From: Brachionus manjavacas
Taxonomy: Eukaryota; Rotifera; Eurotatoria; Ploima; Brachionidae
DNA: 64,000 nt
Direction of reading: 5' to 3'
NCBI GenBank assembly: GCA_019054805.1
Contig: JAHQIY010000013.1
Span: 992,001-1,056,000, forward strand
A program made the position numbers and the translations under genes. Below the pieces are notes generated by a model that did not search any database, was not told the DNA's origin, and worked only from the letters and a program-made list of their open reading frames with translations. Positions 37,481 to 46,219 of this stretch are shown one piece after another; position 1 is the first letter of the stretch; each line of letters begins with the position of its first letter.

Positions 37481-38058
37481 TCAAGTTTCAGGAAAAAAAG
37501 AAGAAATAGTAAGGTAGCAATTACACAATGGAGTTGGGTAGTCAATATATCTTGTTTCGAAACCTTCTTTGTATTCCTTCACCAGTCTTACAACCAATGG
37601 AATAGAATGACTCAGTCCTGCCCCAACATATCTCTCACTCAATTCAAAAAGCCGATTCGAGACTGTTAGTAATTTTAGTTTATTAAAAGCCTCATGATGT
37701 ACGATGTTGGAGGGAGTATCATATTTTAACTTAAGAATAGATCTGACTGCTGTATTCTGAATTGCTTGTAGTTTTTTGATATTATTTTCTGAAAATGAAT
37801 TCAAGCAAGGAAAAGAATAGTCTAAAATTGATCCGACTAAAGATTTATATAGATTTCCTAGTGTGTTCTGATTAAGACCCCATTTTTTGTTTGACAATAT
37901 CTTAATAATATTTAGCCTTTTATTGCAGCGCTCTTTAATTTCATCTACCAGTATATTAAAGTTTAATTTAGAATCAAATTTAATACCAAGAAACTTGATT
38001 TCTTTTTGTCTCTCTATTCTGTTTCCATAAATTTTTAAGTTAATTTTTACTCTCTTTT
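37481..38058 (-). pseudogene. C-terminal part of LINE ORF2, separated by one frameshift
   Basis: One frame over from ORF2, just past the A-rich run at about 38050, the protein resumes as VKINLKIYGNRIERQKEIKF and LGIKFDSKLNFNI, then the conserved NKKWGLNQNTLGNLYKSLVGS. It runs to a TGA at 37481. The single indel in an A run could be a real mutation or an assembly error. Together the frames give an ORF2 of roughly 940 residues, normal for the group. Confidence 0.75.
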
Positions 38059-40292
38059 TTGTACCTAGAAAAGACTAATGAACATGACTTTTCAACCGAT
38101 ATCTTCATTTTCCACTTAATAAGCCATTGTTCTAATTCGTTGAGGTATTTATTGATCTTATTTTCTAGGTTCCCTTTTTTGTTATAAATGAAGAATGTAA
38201 CTAGATCATCTGCAAAAAGCAGAGAGTATTCATTATTTGTTTTGTTTCTTTTAGGGATGTCATTAATGTATATACTAAATAAAAGAGGACTAATTACTGA
38301 GCCTTGAGGAACACCTGCAGTTATTTGATATTCTTCGCTCAAATGGTCATTCACATTTACCTTAAATGTCCTAGAGTCTAAAAAGGATTTTATCCAGTTA
38401 GTCAAGTAATGAGGTGGATTTATTTTAATCAATTTAAAAAGTAAACCTTCATGCCAAACCCTATCAAAGGCTTTAGAAATATCAAAAAAAGGCCGCAAAC
38501 TCTTTTTTCTATTAAATGATTCCACAATTTTTTGAATTAAGAAGAAAAGATTATCTGCTGTTCGCCGGTGTTTCCTAAATCCAGATTGCTCCTGGATAAG
38601 GAGTGAATTTTGCTCTAAAAAATTGTATAATCTTGAATATACTATGCGTTCCAGTAGCTTTCCTAAACAACTCGTTATACTAATTGGTCTATAATTTAAA
38701 GGATCGTGTAAACTAGAGGCCTTTTTTTGAATCATAGTAATGTAAGATGTTTTCCACGCTTTCGGGACTCTACCTTCTCGAAGAGTTAAATTAAAAAGTT
38801 CTATGATTTCTATTAATGAATTTCTAGGTAAGTTTTTTAACATTAAATTATGAATTTGGTCAGGTCCTGATGCCGCTTCATTTTTTAATCTCTTTAAAGC
38901 CATAATTAATTCATTTAAGCAAATTGGATCATTAAAATTAGACTGGTTATAATTCCTAAAGAAAACAGAGTTAGAATTTAGAATTTCGATATCTTTCTCA
39001 GTATCAATTAAATCAAAATTAGGACTAAATATTGACGATAAGAGTTCTCCAAAGCATTTTCCCTTTTCTTCATTAGTTTTGAATTCCCTTTCATTTAAAA
39101 TCAATTTAGGAATTAAATTTGATCCTTTTTTTGTTCTAAATTTATTTATTTTTTTCCAAAAAGGTCTACTTGTCAGTGGGTTTTTTCCCATCTTCTCAAT
39201 AAAATCAAACCAATTTTGATTCCAGAATTTTTTTAAAGAGGCCTTTAACTCAGATGTAAGTTGATTAAATTTTTGCTTGAGCTTTTGACAGCGAGTTTTC
39301 TGGTAATTTCTTCTTACTTTCCTACGTTCTTTTATCAAATTAACAATGTTTGGCGGAAGACTCGTTTTGTAGATTTTCTGAGAAAGATATGGAATGCTTT
39401 TATGTGAAGCAGAAATAATTTTTTCTGTTATTTTATCATTTAGTTGATCTATTGTGAGGGAACTTTCAGTGACATTCACTATTTGAGAATTTAAAATCTC
39501 GCTGAATAATTGCCAGTTTGCTTTCTTATAGTTAAGCCTTTTAGCTGCTGATTTATTTTCTAATTGATAGCCCATAGAAATCGATGCTTCGATTGGGAAA
39601 TGGTCACTAGTCATGTCTTGACTATTTAAGACACTAAAGTCGGTAATTTTGTCAATCAATGAAGATGAAACTAAAAAAAGGTCAAGAATTTCAAAGTAAT
39701 TCTTATTAAAAATATTGAAAGTAGGATGCTTATCATTGATTACTGAAAAGTCTAGCTCGTTGATTATTCTTTCTAATATTATCCCGTTTTCATTTTCCCC
39801 TACGCAGCCTATTTGCTTTGTTCTAGCGTTTAGATCACCACCTAAAATGTAGTTTCTACATGTTTTATTTACTGTTTTAAAAAACTCAAAGTTCAGAAGC
39901 ACATTAGGTGGATTATAAAGACTAAATACAAACAGTTCATTATTCTTTCCTAAGTTCATTTTTATACAAAGGAGTTCGGAATTGAATTCCTCGTAAGAAA
40001 AATCTTGTATAAATTCGATTCCTTCTTTAATTAAAATAGCTACTCCTCCTCCGTACTTGTTGCGTGGTTTTGTTAAGAACTGATAATTTTGAAAATCAAG
40101 ATAAATATTTGCCTCACTCAAATCTATCTTTAATTCATTGAGCAAAACAATGTCGGGACATTTTTGAGCTAAAAAATTGTCTAAGAGATGAACCCTACTA
40201 GGTAAATGAAGACAATTCCAGTGTGTAATTACTAACCTTGTTTTATTAAGAGGTTTTGTTCTTAAAGTTGATTTATTTAGCTTCTTGTTCAT
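38040..40292 (-). CDS. LINE ORF2, APE endonuclease and reverse transcriptase (main part)
   Basis: The frame encodes 750 residues. The N-terminal APE-type endonuclease shows THWNC, LNELK (metal-binding Glu), GGDLNARTKQIGC, ILDLFLVS and TSDHFPI with the catalytic Asp-His. A basic linker follows. The RT has AASGPDQIHN, NYRPISITSCLGKLLERI, ISKAFDRVWHEGLL, AGVPQGSVISPLLFSIYINDIP and the catalytic FADD. Just before ISKAFD the usual hydrophobic strand reads RPFFD. The frame stops at 38040 shortly after the thumb begins; the natural C-terminus continues in another frame (37481-38058). It nicks target DNA and primes reverse transcription there. Confidence 0.9.
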   Translation of the reverse strand: MNKKLNKSTLRTKPLNKTRLVITHWNCLHLPSRVHLLDNFLAQKCPDIVLLNELKIDLSEANIYLDFQNYQFLTKPRNKYGGGVAILIKEGIEFIQDFSYEEFNSELLCIKMNLGKNNELFVFSLYNPPNVLLNFEFFKTVNKTCRNYILGGDLNARTKQIGCVGENENGIILERIINELDFSVINDKHPTFNIFNKNYFEILDLFLVSSSLIDKITDFSVLNSQDMTSDHFPIEASISMGYQLENKSAAKRLNYKKANWQLFSEILNSQIVNVTESSLTIDQLNDKITEKIISASHKSIPYLSQKIYKTSLPPNIVNLIKERRKVRRNYQKTRCQKLKQKFNQLTSELKASLKKFWNQNWFDFIEKMGKNPLTSRPFWKKINKFRTKKGSNLIPKLILNEREFKTNEEKGKCFGELLSSIFSPNFDLIDTEKDIEILNSNSVFFRNYNQSNFNDPICLNELIMALKRLKNEAASGPDQIHNLMLKNLPRNSLIEIIELFNLTLREGRVPKAWKTSYITMIQKKASSLHDPLNYRPISITSCLGKLLERIVYSRLYNFLEQNSLLIQEQSGFRKHRRTADNLFFLIQKIVESFNRKKSLRPFFDISKAFDRVWHEGLLFKLIKINPPHYLTNWIKSFLDSRTFKVNVNDHLSEEYQITAGVPQGSVISPLLFSIYINDIPKRNKTNNEYSLLFADDLVTFFIYNKKGNLENKINKYLNELEQWLIKWKMKISVEKSCSLVFSRYKKESKN

Positions 40293-41494
40293 TCTAAATT
40301 TTCTTGACTGGCAGTTTGCTGACCAATTTTGTTAGATGATTGATCTACTTGAATTGAACATTCAGTTGTTGAACTGTTTGATTCAGACTCGAAGGTACTG
40401 TCGTTTTGATTTTCTAATACAACTAATGGTTTCTTTGATTCATTTTCGGTGAGCTCATTTTCATTTGGATTAGATTCGGGAAATCTCTTGATTTGATTTT
40501 TTGTTTGGAAAAAAGCTTCAGTCTCATTCTGATCATTTGAGAGGACATTGACAGGTCTCTGACTTATTGGTAGAAGATCGTTTAAATGGCTTACCAAACT
40601 GTCTTCTAACACTGAAGTTTTGAGGTCTTGAGGACTAATTTCTGACATTACGTAATTGAGATTTGATGGCTGATATCCAGGCGTTTTTGGCATCAGATTT
40701 TCATCATTGTCTTTTAGGTCAGCTTCAATTATTGATTGGGTTTCTTCTTGGTCAATGTAAAGATCATTGTAGTCAATCTTTTTCCTCTCAAGCGACTTTA
40801 GCTTTTCAGCAATGGAGCATTTTTGTGTTAAGTGTCCTTTCTGATGACACTTTTCGCATAGTTTTTCTTTGACAGGGCATTTCGCTATGTTGTGCCCTTC
40901 TTCATCACAAAAATAGCATTTCGGCTTTTGTCCAACAATTGACACAAGACACTTTAAACCATACATTATTGTAGGGCCTGACAAGCTTCCAATAATGTTC
41001 TCAACTTCTTTTGGAAATGATATTCTTACTCTTCTGACACCATTTTTCCTCTCGGGTCTATCTTTATATTTTTCTTCGGTAATGTGTTCAATATTGAGTC
41101 CATCAATTCGAACAGCATTAAAGAAGGTTTCAAGTCTATGATTCTCGAAATCAGAGGGCAAGAAGTGAAATCGAAAAGTACAATACCTTCTGAGATCCGG
41201 GACTTTATTTGCATCTTCAAGTCTGAAATTGGTTCCATTAATATTGATTTCACGATCGAAGATTTGGGTAACATTAAAAGCAGCATTAAACTCGATTATC
41301 CATACTTTGTTTGAAGAAAAATTGTAGACAGATGTGATCGCATCATTTTCCACCTGGTTTAGTACGATATCCAGTGAACCAAATAAGACCTTATGGCTAA
41401 TCGGTTTGTCTAACCTCTTCAGATTTAGCTTGACCGAATTTTTAAATATCCACCGTCGGTTTTGGTTTGTTTTGTTGAGCGACATTGCCAACAC
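40289..41494 (-). CDS. LINE ORF1, nucleic-acid-binding protein with two zinc knuckles
   Basis: The frame encodes 401 residues from an ATG at 41494. Two CCHC zinc knuckles lie near residues 193-225: CYFCDEEGHNIAKC and CEKCHQKGHLTQKC, both CX2CX4HX4C. The C-terminal third is rich in Asn, Ser and Glu and looks disordered. This is the usual ORF1/Gag-like protein of jockey-group LINEs, which coats the element RNA. Its TGA overlaps the ORF2 start in an ATGA, so ORF2 may be translated by stop-restart. A second ATG three codons in (MSLNKTNQN) is also possible. Confidence 0.88.
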   Translation of the reverse strand: MLAMSLNKTNQNRRWIFKNSVKLNLKRLDKPISHKVLFGSLDIVLNQVENDAITSVYNFSSNKVWIIEFNAAFNVTQIFDREININGTNFRLEDANKVPDLRRYCTFRFHFLPSDFENHRLETFFNAVRIDGLNIEHITEEKYKDRPERKNGVRRVRISFPKEVENIIGSLSGPTIMYGLKCLVSIVGQKPKCYFCDEEGHNIAKCPVKEKLCEKCHQKGHLTQKCSIAEKLKSLERKKIDYNDLYIDQEETQSIIEADLKDNDENLMPKTPGYQPSNLNYVMSEISPQDLKTSVLEDSLVSHLNDLLPISQRPVNVLSNDQNETEAFFQTKNQIKRFPESNPNENELTENESKKPLVVLENQNDSTFESESNSSTTECSIQVDQSSNKIGQQTASQENLE

Positions 41495-41605
41495 ACAACT
41501 TTCAACGGTTTTTTAACACGTGATGACGCTATTAATTAAATTTGATTTTTCAAACTTGCTAAGCCAAACGACAATTTTGAATTAAATATTTAAACCAAAT
41601 AGCTA

Positions 41606-41615
41606 TTTATTTGAG
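41606..41615. repeat. Left target-site duplication of the MULE
   Basis: TTTATTTGAG here is repeated exactly at 42607-42616, in direct orientation on either side of the inverted repeats. A 9-11 bp duplication is typical of Mutator-like elements. Confidence 0.75.
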
Positions 41616-42606
41616 GACCGTAATAAACTAATACCACAAAAATAGTAAAAAATACCACAATTTTAATAAAACATCCACAATTTTAATAATTTTTCACACA
41701 TTTAATACTTTTTCCACTAATTTAATTAATCGCAACTATTCAGTACTTTTGACACAATTTTAATAAAATGACAATATATTCATTAAACGTGCCACAAATT
41801 TCGTTAATTATTAATTGATAATTACCGATAAGTTTTTTTCTATTTAATGATAAAAATATTTAAAATAATATTATCAGAAAATCAAAAAAAATGAGTGAAA
41901 CACTATCTAAGGAGAGTGTATTAGAAGATCCAGCCAACTAAACATTAGAAGATGTTGATCAAGATTGGACAGATGTTCTCAAACCAGCTGATGAGATTAG
42001 AAAAAGGGGGAAAGCAATTACATATGATTTGTTTAAGTCGTTTGAAGATTTTGATGTGATTCTTAAAGAAATTAAAGACGGAACAATCAATGGAAATACT
42101 TGGATTTTTAAGAGTCAAGATGGAGATAAGCATCGATTTTATTGCAAATACTTGAAGCATGGATGTCGTGCAGCTTTATATTTACAGTTAACAGACGGAT
42201 CAAAAGGTAATTGTTTTATATCAGTGTTTGTGTTAGACCAACAACAAGTGCAATGGCTTCCGAAATCAATGATAATGCTATACTCAAAAATAACTGTAAA
42301 ACATGCGGCTCATTATTGAAAAAAAAAAATATTTTTATTGTAAAAATAAGTGTAAACAAATTTAATTTTTTGAAATTATTTGGAGTTTTTTTATTATATT
42401 TTTGGTATTTTTTATTAAATTTATGGTGATTGTAATAAAAATATGGAAAAATTATTAATTTAGGAGTAATTAATTAAAAATGTGGAAAATAAATAAAAAA
42501 TATTGCATAAATATTATATATGTTATTTTTTTATTAAATTTGTGGTAAAAATTACTATTTTTGTGGTTTTTTTAATTATTTTTATGATTTCAAAATATTA
42601 AAGCTC
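41616..42606. mobile_element. Mutator-like element (MULE), non-autonomous, 991 bp
   Basis: The element is bounded by a 10-bp direct repeat and by degenerate inverted ends. Left starts GACCGTAATA; the right end, reverse-complemented, starts GAGCTTTAATA. Both continue with ACCACAAAAATAGTAA and ACCACAA(A/T)TTTAATAAAA. The terminal arms (about 200 bp) are built of a loose repeat of about 20 bp, CCACAATTTTAATAA, in opposite orientation at the two ends. There is no MULE transposase, so it relies on one elsewhere. The middle holds a broken FLYWCH-type frame. FLYWCH zinc fingers are known companions of MULE transposases. Confidence 0.75.
41891..42319 (+). pseudogene. Broken FLYWCH zinc-finger cargo gene in the MULE
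   Basis: An ATG at 41891 opens MSETLSKESVLEDPAN and meets a TAA at 41939. The same frame then runs on as TLEDVDQDWTDVLKPADEIR to WIFKSQDGDKHRFYCKY and LKHGCRAALYLQL. The aromatic WIF, FYCKY and GCRA spacing matches the first half of a FLYWCH domain (the two cysteines). The pair of histidines expected after about 20 residues is not seen, because the reading diverges after DGSKG, where AAAAG/GTAATT could be a splice donor. The gene is therefore broken or needs splicing. Host capture or remnant of an autonomous MULE are both possible. Confidence 0.55.
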
Positions 42607-42616
42607 TTTATTTGAG

Positions 42617-43139
42617 ACCAAAATTTAATATTTTTTCCATTAAAAGCGAAGTTAACTATTTTTTTTTAAATAAATTATAATGTTTCATATGAATGGATAC
42701 AATTTTTTTGTTGCATTTTAAATTCAAGGCAGCTTTAACTCGACATAAATATAAAAACATATATTTAATTTATAGAAAATATTGACTTTTTAGAAATTAT
42801 TTTCGCTACAGTCACAGCTTATTATTTTTTAAATTTATTTTATCATAACTGGATTGAAAAAATTTAAAAACAAATATCATTCTGTTTCCTTTCGATTAAA
42901 TTTTGAAAGCTTATACTGTGAACAAAGCTGATATTTTCAATTTTTCTATTAAGAAATTTTTTTATTCAAAAGTTTATACTTATAGTCAGATTCTTATCAA
43001 AAAAAAATTTCAAAGATAATTAATTTTCTTTATAATTTCAGTAAAATTGTTTTAATTTTTAATCAATTAACTTTATTGTTAATCTGATAACGCAAAAAGA
43101 GAATTATTAAAATACAAAAAAAAATTTATTTTTTAATTG
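42617..43139. other. AT-rich intergenic DNA
   Basis: Between the MULE and the first channel gene. Only A/T runs and a 13-base GAATGGATACAAT at 42691-42703, which also occurs at 37176-37188. Confidence 0.6.
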
Positions 43140-44584
43140 TTAATTTTGAATATTCAATTTATTTTTATTGAAAAAAAAATTGATCATTTTAAAAGCAATT
43201 TCAAATAATTCAACAAAGCTTAAAAAACTGATTCCTAAGAAGAGTGCCATTGTTCCTCCAATGTTCGCTACTAGATCAATAAAACAAAATTTTTCAACCT
43301 CTTCTATTTTTTTCAGATTTAAATCCTCATAAAAAATATTCAAAAAAATTAATTTTTTCTTTAAATTTTTGTAGGTAAGCTGACTCAAATTTTCAAATTT
43401 TGAAAAAATTTTTGAATCTTTCATTAAGAATTTTGAATACTGATCGGTTGGGTATTCCAAAAAGGCCAAGTTAACTGGATATTTAAATGTATTACATTCC
43501 AAAGGACATTTATTGGCGCATCTTTCATGAATATTTTGCGCATAAAAATTTTCATTTTCTCTCATTATACAGTAAAGATCGGACAAATTGGTACAATATT
43601 TAAAATTGGAAAATTTAATTGATAACAAATCTTGACATTTACATTTTTCTATTATTATTTCTTGTAAACACAAATCATAGCACATTTCTCTTCTGTATGG
43701 TTTACCACTTTGAATTATAGTTCTGAAGAGGTCAGAATCGAATGAGTTGACTGAGTCTAGATTTTCTGTGCACTCACTGTACGGTCTAGCTTTTTCGATA
43801 TGAATTCTCTTTGCACTGCTATATTTATTTGCTTTCCAACTGGAACTGTAAACCCTTCTGGAAAGTATGACTCTTGTGAATTGTTATGAACAATTAGGTA
43901 CAGACCTGATGCGGTCGAGAACGAATTTTCACTAGGTTCATCAACATATATTTCCATCTGTAATCCATTTATCAAACCGGGCTTCGAGGCCTTTTTTAAT
44001 CCAGTCTTTTTGCCAGAGTTGAATTTGATGCAGTTTGAATGCATGTTGTCGTAATAGTAGTCAAAGTCCGAGTCTAAATAGCATTTTTTTTTGTTAAAAT
44101 AGCAGCTGATGATTGATTCATTTATTTTCATTCCAAAATTTTCGCGTTCCTGACTTTTAAGGTAAAAAAAATTTGACATCAAAAGATACTTTGAAAACTG
44201 AACTCGTCTCTGAAATGGTAATGACGTTGAATCGAATAATGAGTTGTTAAAAATATCATTTATTCCGGTTTCTTTTGAAAAATTGTTTACGTAATGCAAA
44301 TAGGAATTTTCAGTAAAAGCATTCACGTAGCAAATAGATATTGTTGGAAAAATTGTTGGACTTTCAGCAACTACATCAATTTTTGTGACAACTTCCCATT
44401 TTGAAAAATCCATGATGCTCTTGGTTATTAGCAAGCAACATGCACCACATGAAGAAATGAAAGAGATCGTCCACATAAATTTCAAAAATAAATTTTTTGT
44501 TCTTAATATATTAGGTAAACCATGAACTGTAGTTTTTCGACCATCTTCTTTTAAAATTTGAGAAAATATATTCCACATAGACAT
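43140..44584 (-). pseudogene. DEG/ENaC sodium channel, copy 1 (one frameshift)
   Basis: The copy encodes nearly a whole amiloride-sensitive channel subunit without introns. From the ATG at 44584 come the HG gating motif (TTVHGLPNIL), TM1 (FLKFMWTISFISSCGACCLL) and FPTISICYVNA. A 43140-43685 frame gives the Cys-rich part (CYDLCLQEII, CKCQD, CANKCPLECNTFKYP) and TM2 with the GIS selectivity motif. The frames are separated near 43794: the T run after CTAGC has five T here and six in copy 2, where the frame is open. The change truncates the protein before TM2 unless it is an assembly error. Family members form trimeric Na+ channels, some gated by FMRFamide-like peptides. Copy 2 lies 1.6 kb upstream on the same strand. 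Confidence 0.85.
43632..44037. other. Near-identical tract shared with DEG/ENaC copy 2
   Basis: About 406 bp here match 46730-47136 with only three substitutions and one T-run indel that I could find. Outside the tract the two genes differ strongly in both DNA and protein. A further identical 50-base patch lies at about 44105-44155. Such a mosaic is the mark of gene conversion between tandem paralogues. Confidence 0.8.
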
Positions 44585-45029
44585 TTTAGGTATAAAAGGC
44601 TTAAAAAGAAAATTTTTAATTTTCTATAAAAAGTAAATAGAAAGCAAGCTGGATTTTTCTAAAATACTTAGACACATAGCTTAAAATTATTTGTTCCTTT
44701 AAAAAAAAAACGATCATTAATTAATATCCGCTAAGATATTTGAACAGAACAAATTTTACATTAAAATCTGTTTTAATTTTTAATCAAAAATTTTAATTTT
44801 AATTTCTACTTAATTAAATAAATTTTTTTATTGCTTTTCAAAATCACAATTAAATTTAAAAAAATTGATTTGTCTCTCTATAAACTCACCTCAATATAAA
44901 AATAAAATATGAAATTATAATTTCTCATTTTTGTGTTTTAAATTTAAAATTCAAAAAAAAATATTTTTGAACCGTAAAACTTGATTCTCATTTGATTGCA
45001 CCAGCAGTCTTTAAAAAATTTTAATTAAA
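44585..45029. other. AT-rich DNA upstream of DEG/ENaC copy 1
   Basis: Expected to carry the promoter of copy 1. Nothing recognisable apart from A/T runs. Confidence 0.5.
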
Positions 45030-45845
45030 GCCGAACCTCGATATAACGAGCAAGTCGGGCGAAAATTCTTCAGCTCGTTAGAAAGTTAGAAAGTCGTTGT
45101 ATCGAAATCACATTAAAAAAATGGACAAAAAAATTTTTGGTTTCTAAAATTTTTTTAAACAAAAATAAACAAATTGTTAATAATTGAAATATAAAGGTGA
45201 TAAAAATTATTTGAAAAAATCAAAAATAGATGTTTGTTTTGTATTGCATTTTTCAATTACAATATTTTCAATATTAAATAAAAAATCAATGATGTTTGAA
45301 TAATCTTCCTTTTTATTCAAAAAAAAATATTTTAGACAACTAATTCGATCAAATGCATCTTTCGAACAAATAGCTGTTTTTTCTGATTTGGTAATTTCTT
45401 TGATATCTAAATCACTTTCATTATTGTTCTCTGTAATGGTTCTGAGTTGACAATTCAGCTTCGCCAATAGTGGTTTTCAATGAAATGCCATTTTTCTCTT
45501 TAAATTTGTAAAGCCATTTGTTACTTGCTTTAAATTTACTATTGTCAAGAATGGTCGCAAATTTTAATGCTTGGAGCAAAATATCATTGCCACTCACTGT
45601 CACATTATTATATCTTTGAACTTGTTCAAACCAAAACAACACTGATTTATCGACATCATCGTAACTGGACAATTTTATTCTTTTTTTTAGGACCGCATAA
45701 GTTTTTTTCATAATGCTCTAAAACTTTTGCCTTTGAGAAAAGAATCGTTGATATTGTCGATGTGCTAGTTCCATATTCTTTTGCGAGTGAAGTGTTAGTT
45801 ACTTTTTGATTGCTATGATCATTTATAATTCAATATATCATTTTT
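45030..45845 (-). mobile_element. Internally deleted pogo/Tigger transposon
   Basis: Read on the minus strand, the first part (45845-45711) gives NQKVTNTSLAKEYGTSTSTI, a psq/CENP-B-type helix-turn-helix. One frame over (45711-45421) comes the second CENP-B-like half: DKSVLFWFEQVQRYNNVTVSG and FKASNKWLYKFKEKNGISLK. The next frame (45467-45207) is the transposase C-terminus, ending TKQTSIFDFFK. The catalytic DDE core (about 300 residues in this family) is absent. The C-terminal QTSIFDFF fits the PCNA-interacting (PIP) consensus QxxIxxFF, known from pogo transposase. The 3' end has the palindromic terminus TCGATATAACGA and TCGTTGTATCGA (45038-45105). No clear 5' terminus was found. Confidence 0.7.
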
Positions 45846-46219
45846 AATAAATCTTTTTAAAAAAAATCATGACATGATATTTAAAAATTTAAATTTTTCT
45901 TTTTTTTCAAAGATCAATAGCTCGTTTCATATCTTCTGGAAATTATTTTTATAAAAAATATTTATCAATCACTTAAAAAAGATCTGTGTTATTAATTTTG
46001 AATAAAATGAAAGGTTAAATTATTTTACAAGCTAACTTAGGCTTGTGAATTTTTTTTAATGAAATCTTCACTTAACATGCTGACAGATTACCAATCTAAT
46101 TGAATGGAATTAAAAATATTTAAAAATAAATTTATTGAATATTGTTAAGTCAGTAAATTTTTTTTGAAAAATTTTTAATTAAAAAATTGAATTTAATTTG
46201 AACGATTTTTATGACATAT
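45846..46219. other. AT-rich DNA downstream of DEG/ENaC copy 2
   Basis: The 3' flank of copy 2 and possibly the missing 5' end of the pogo relic. No clear feature. Confidence 0.5.

Larger units (their letters stand above)
37222..41605 (-). mobile_element. Nearly full-length jockey-like LINE (non-LTR retrotransposon)
   Basis: The element runs on the minus strand: a short 5' UTR up to about 41605, ORF1, ORF2 with endonuclease and reverse transcriptase, a T-rich 3' UTR with a long homopolymer (37368-37388), the motif GCTCGGTACAGAAAACAAA found also in the copy at 56.8 kb, and an (AAATA)n-type tail at about 37222-37255. Both ORFs are largely open. ORF2 is interrupted by one frameshift near 38050, so this copy is probably inactive but young. 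A MULE sits immediately beyond its 5' side. Clade by eye is Jockey/CR1-like; a tree would be needed to settle that. Confidence 0.85.

Noticed and set aside
41084-41314. Plus-strand frames opposite LINE ORF1 and its 5' end
   Set aside because: They are antisense shadows of ORF1, which has clear zinc knuckles.
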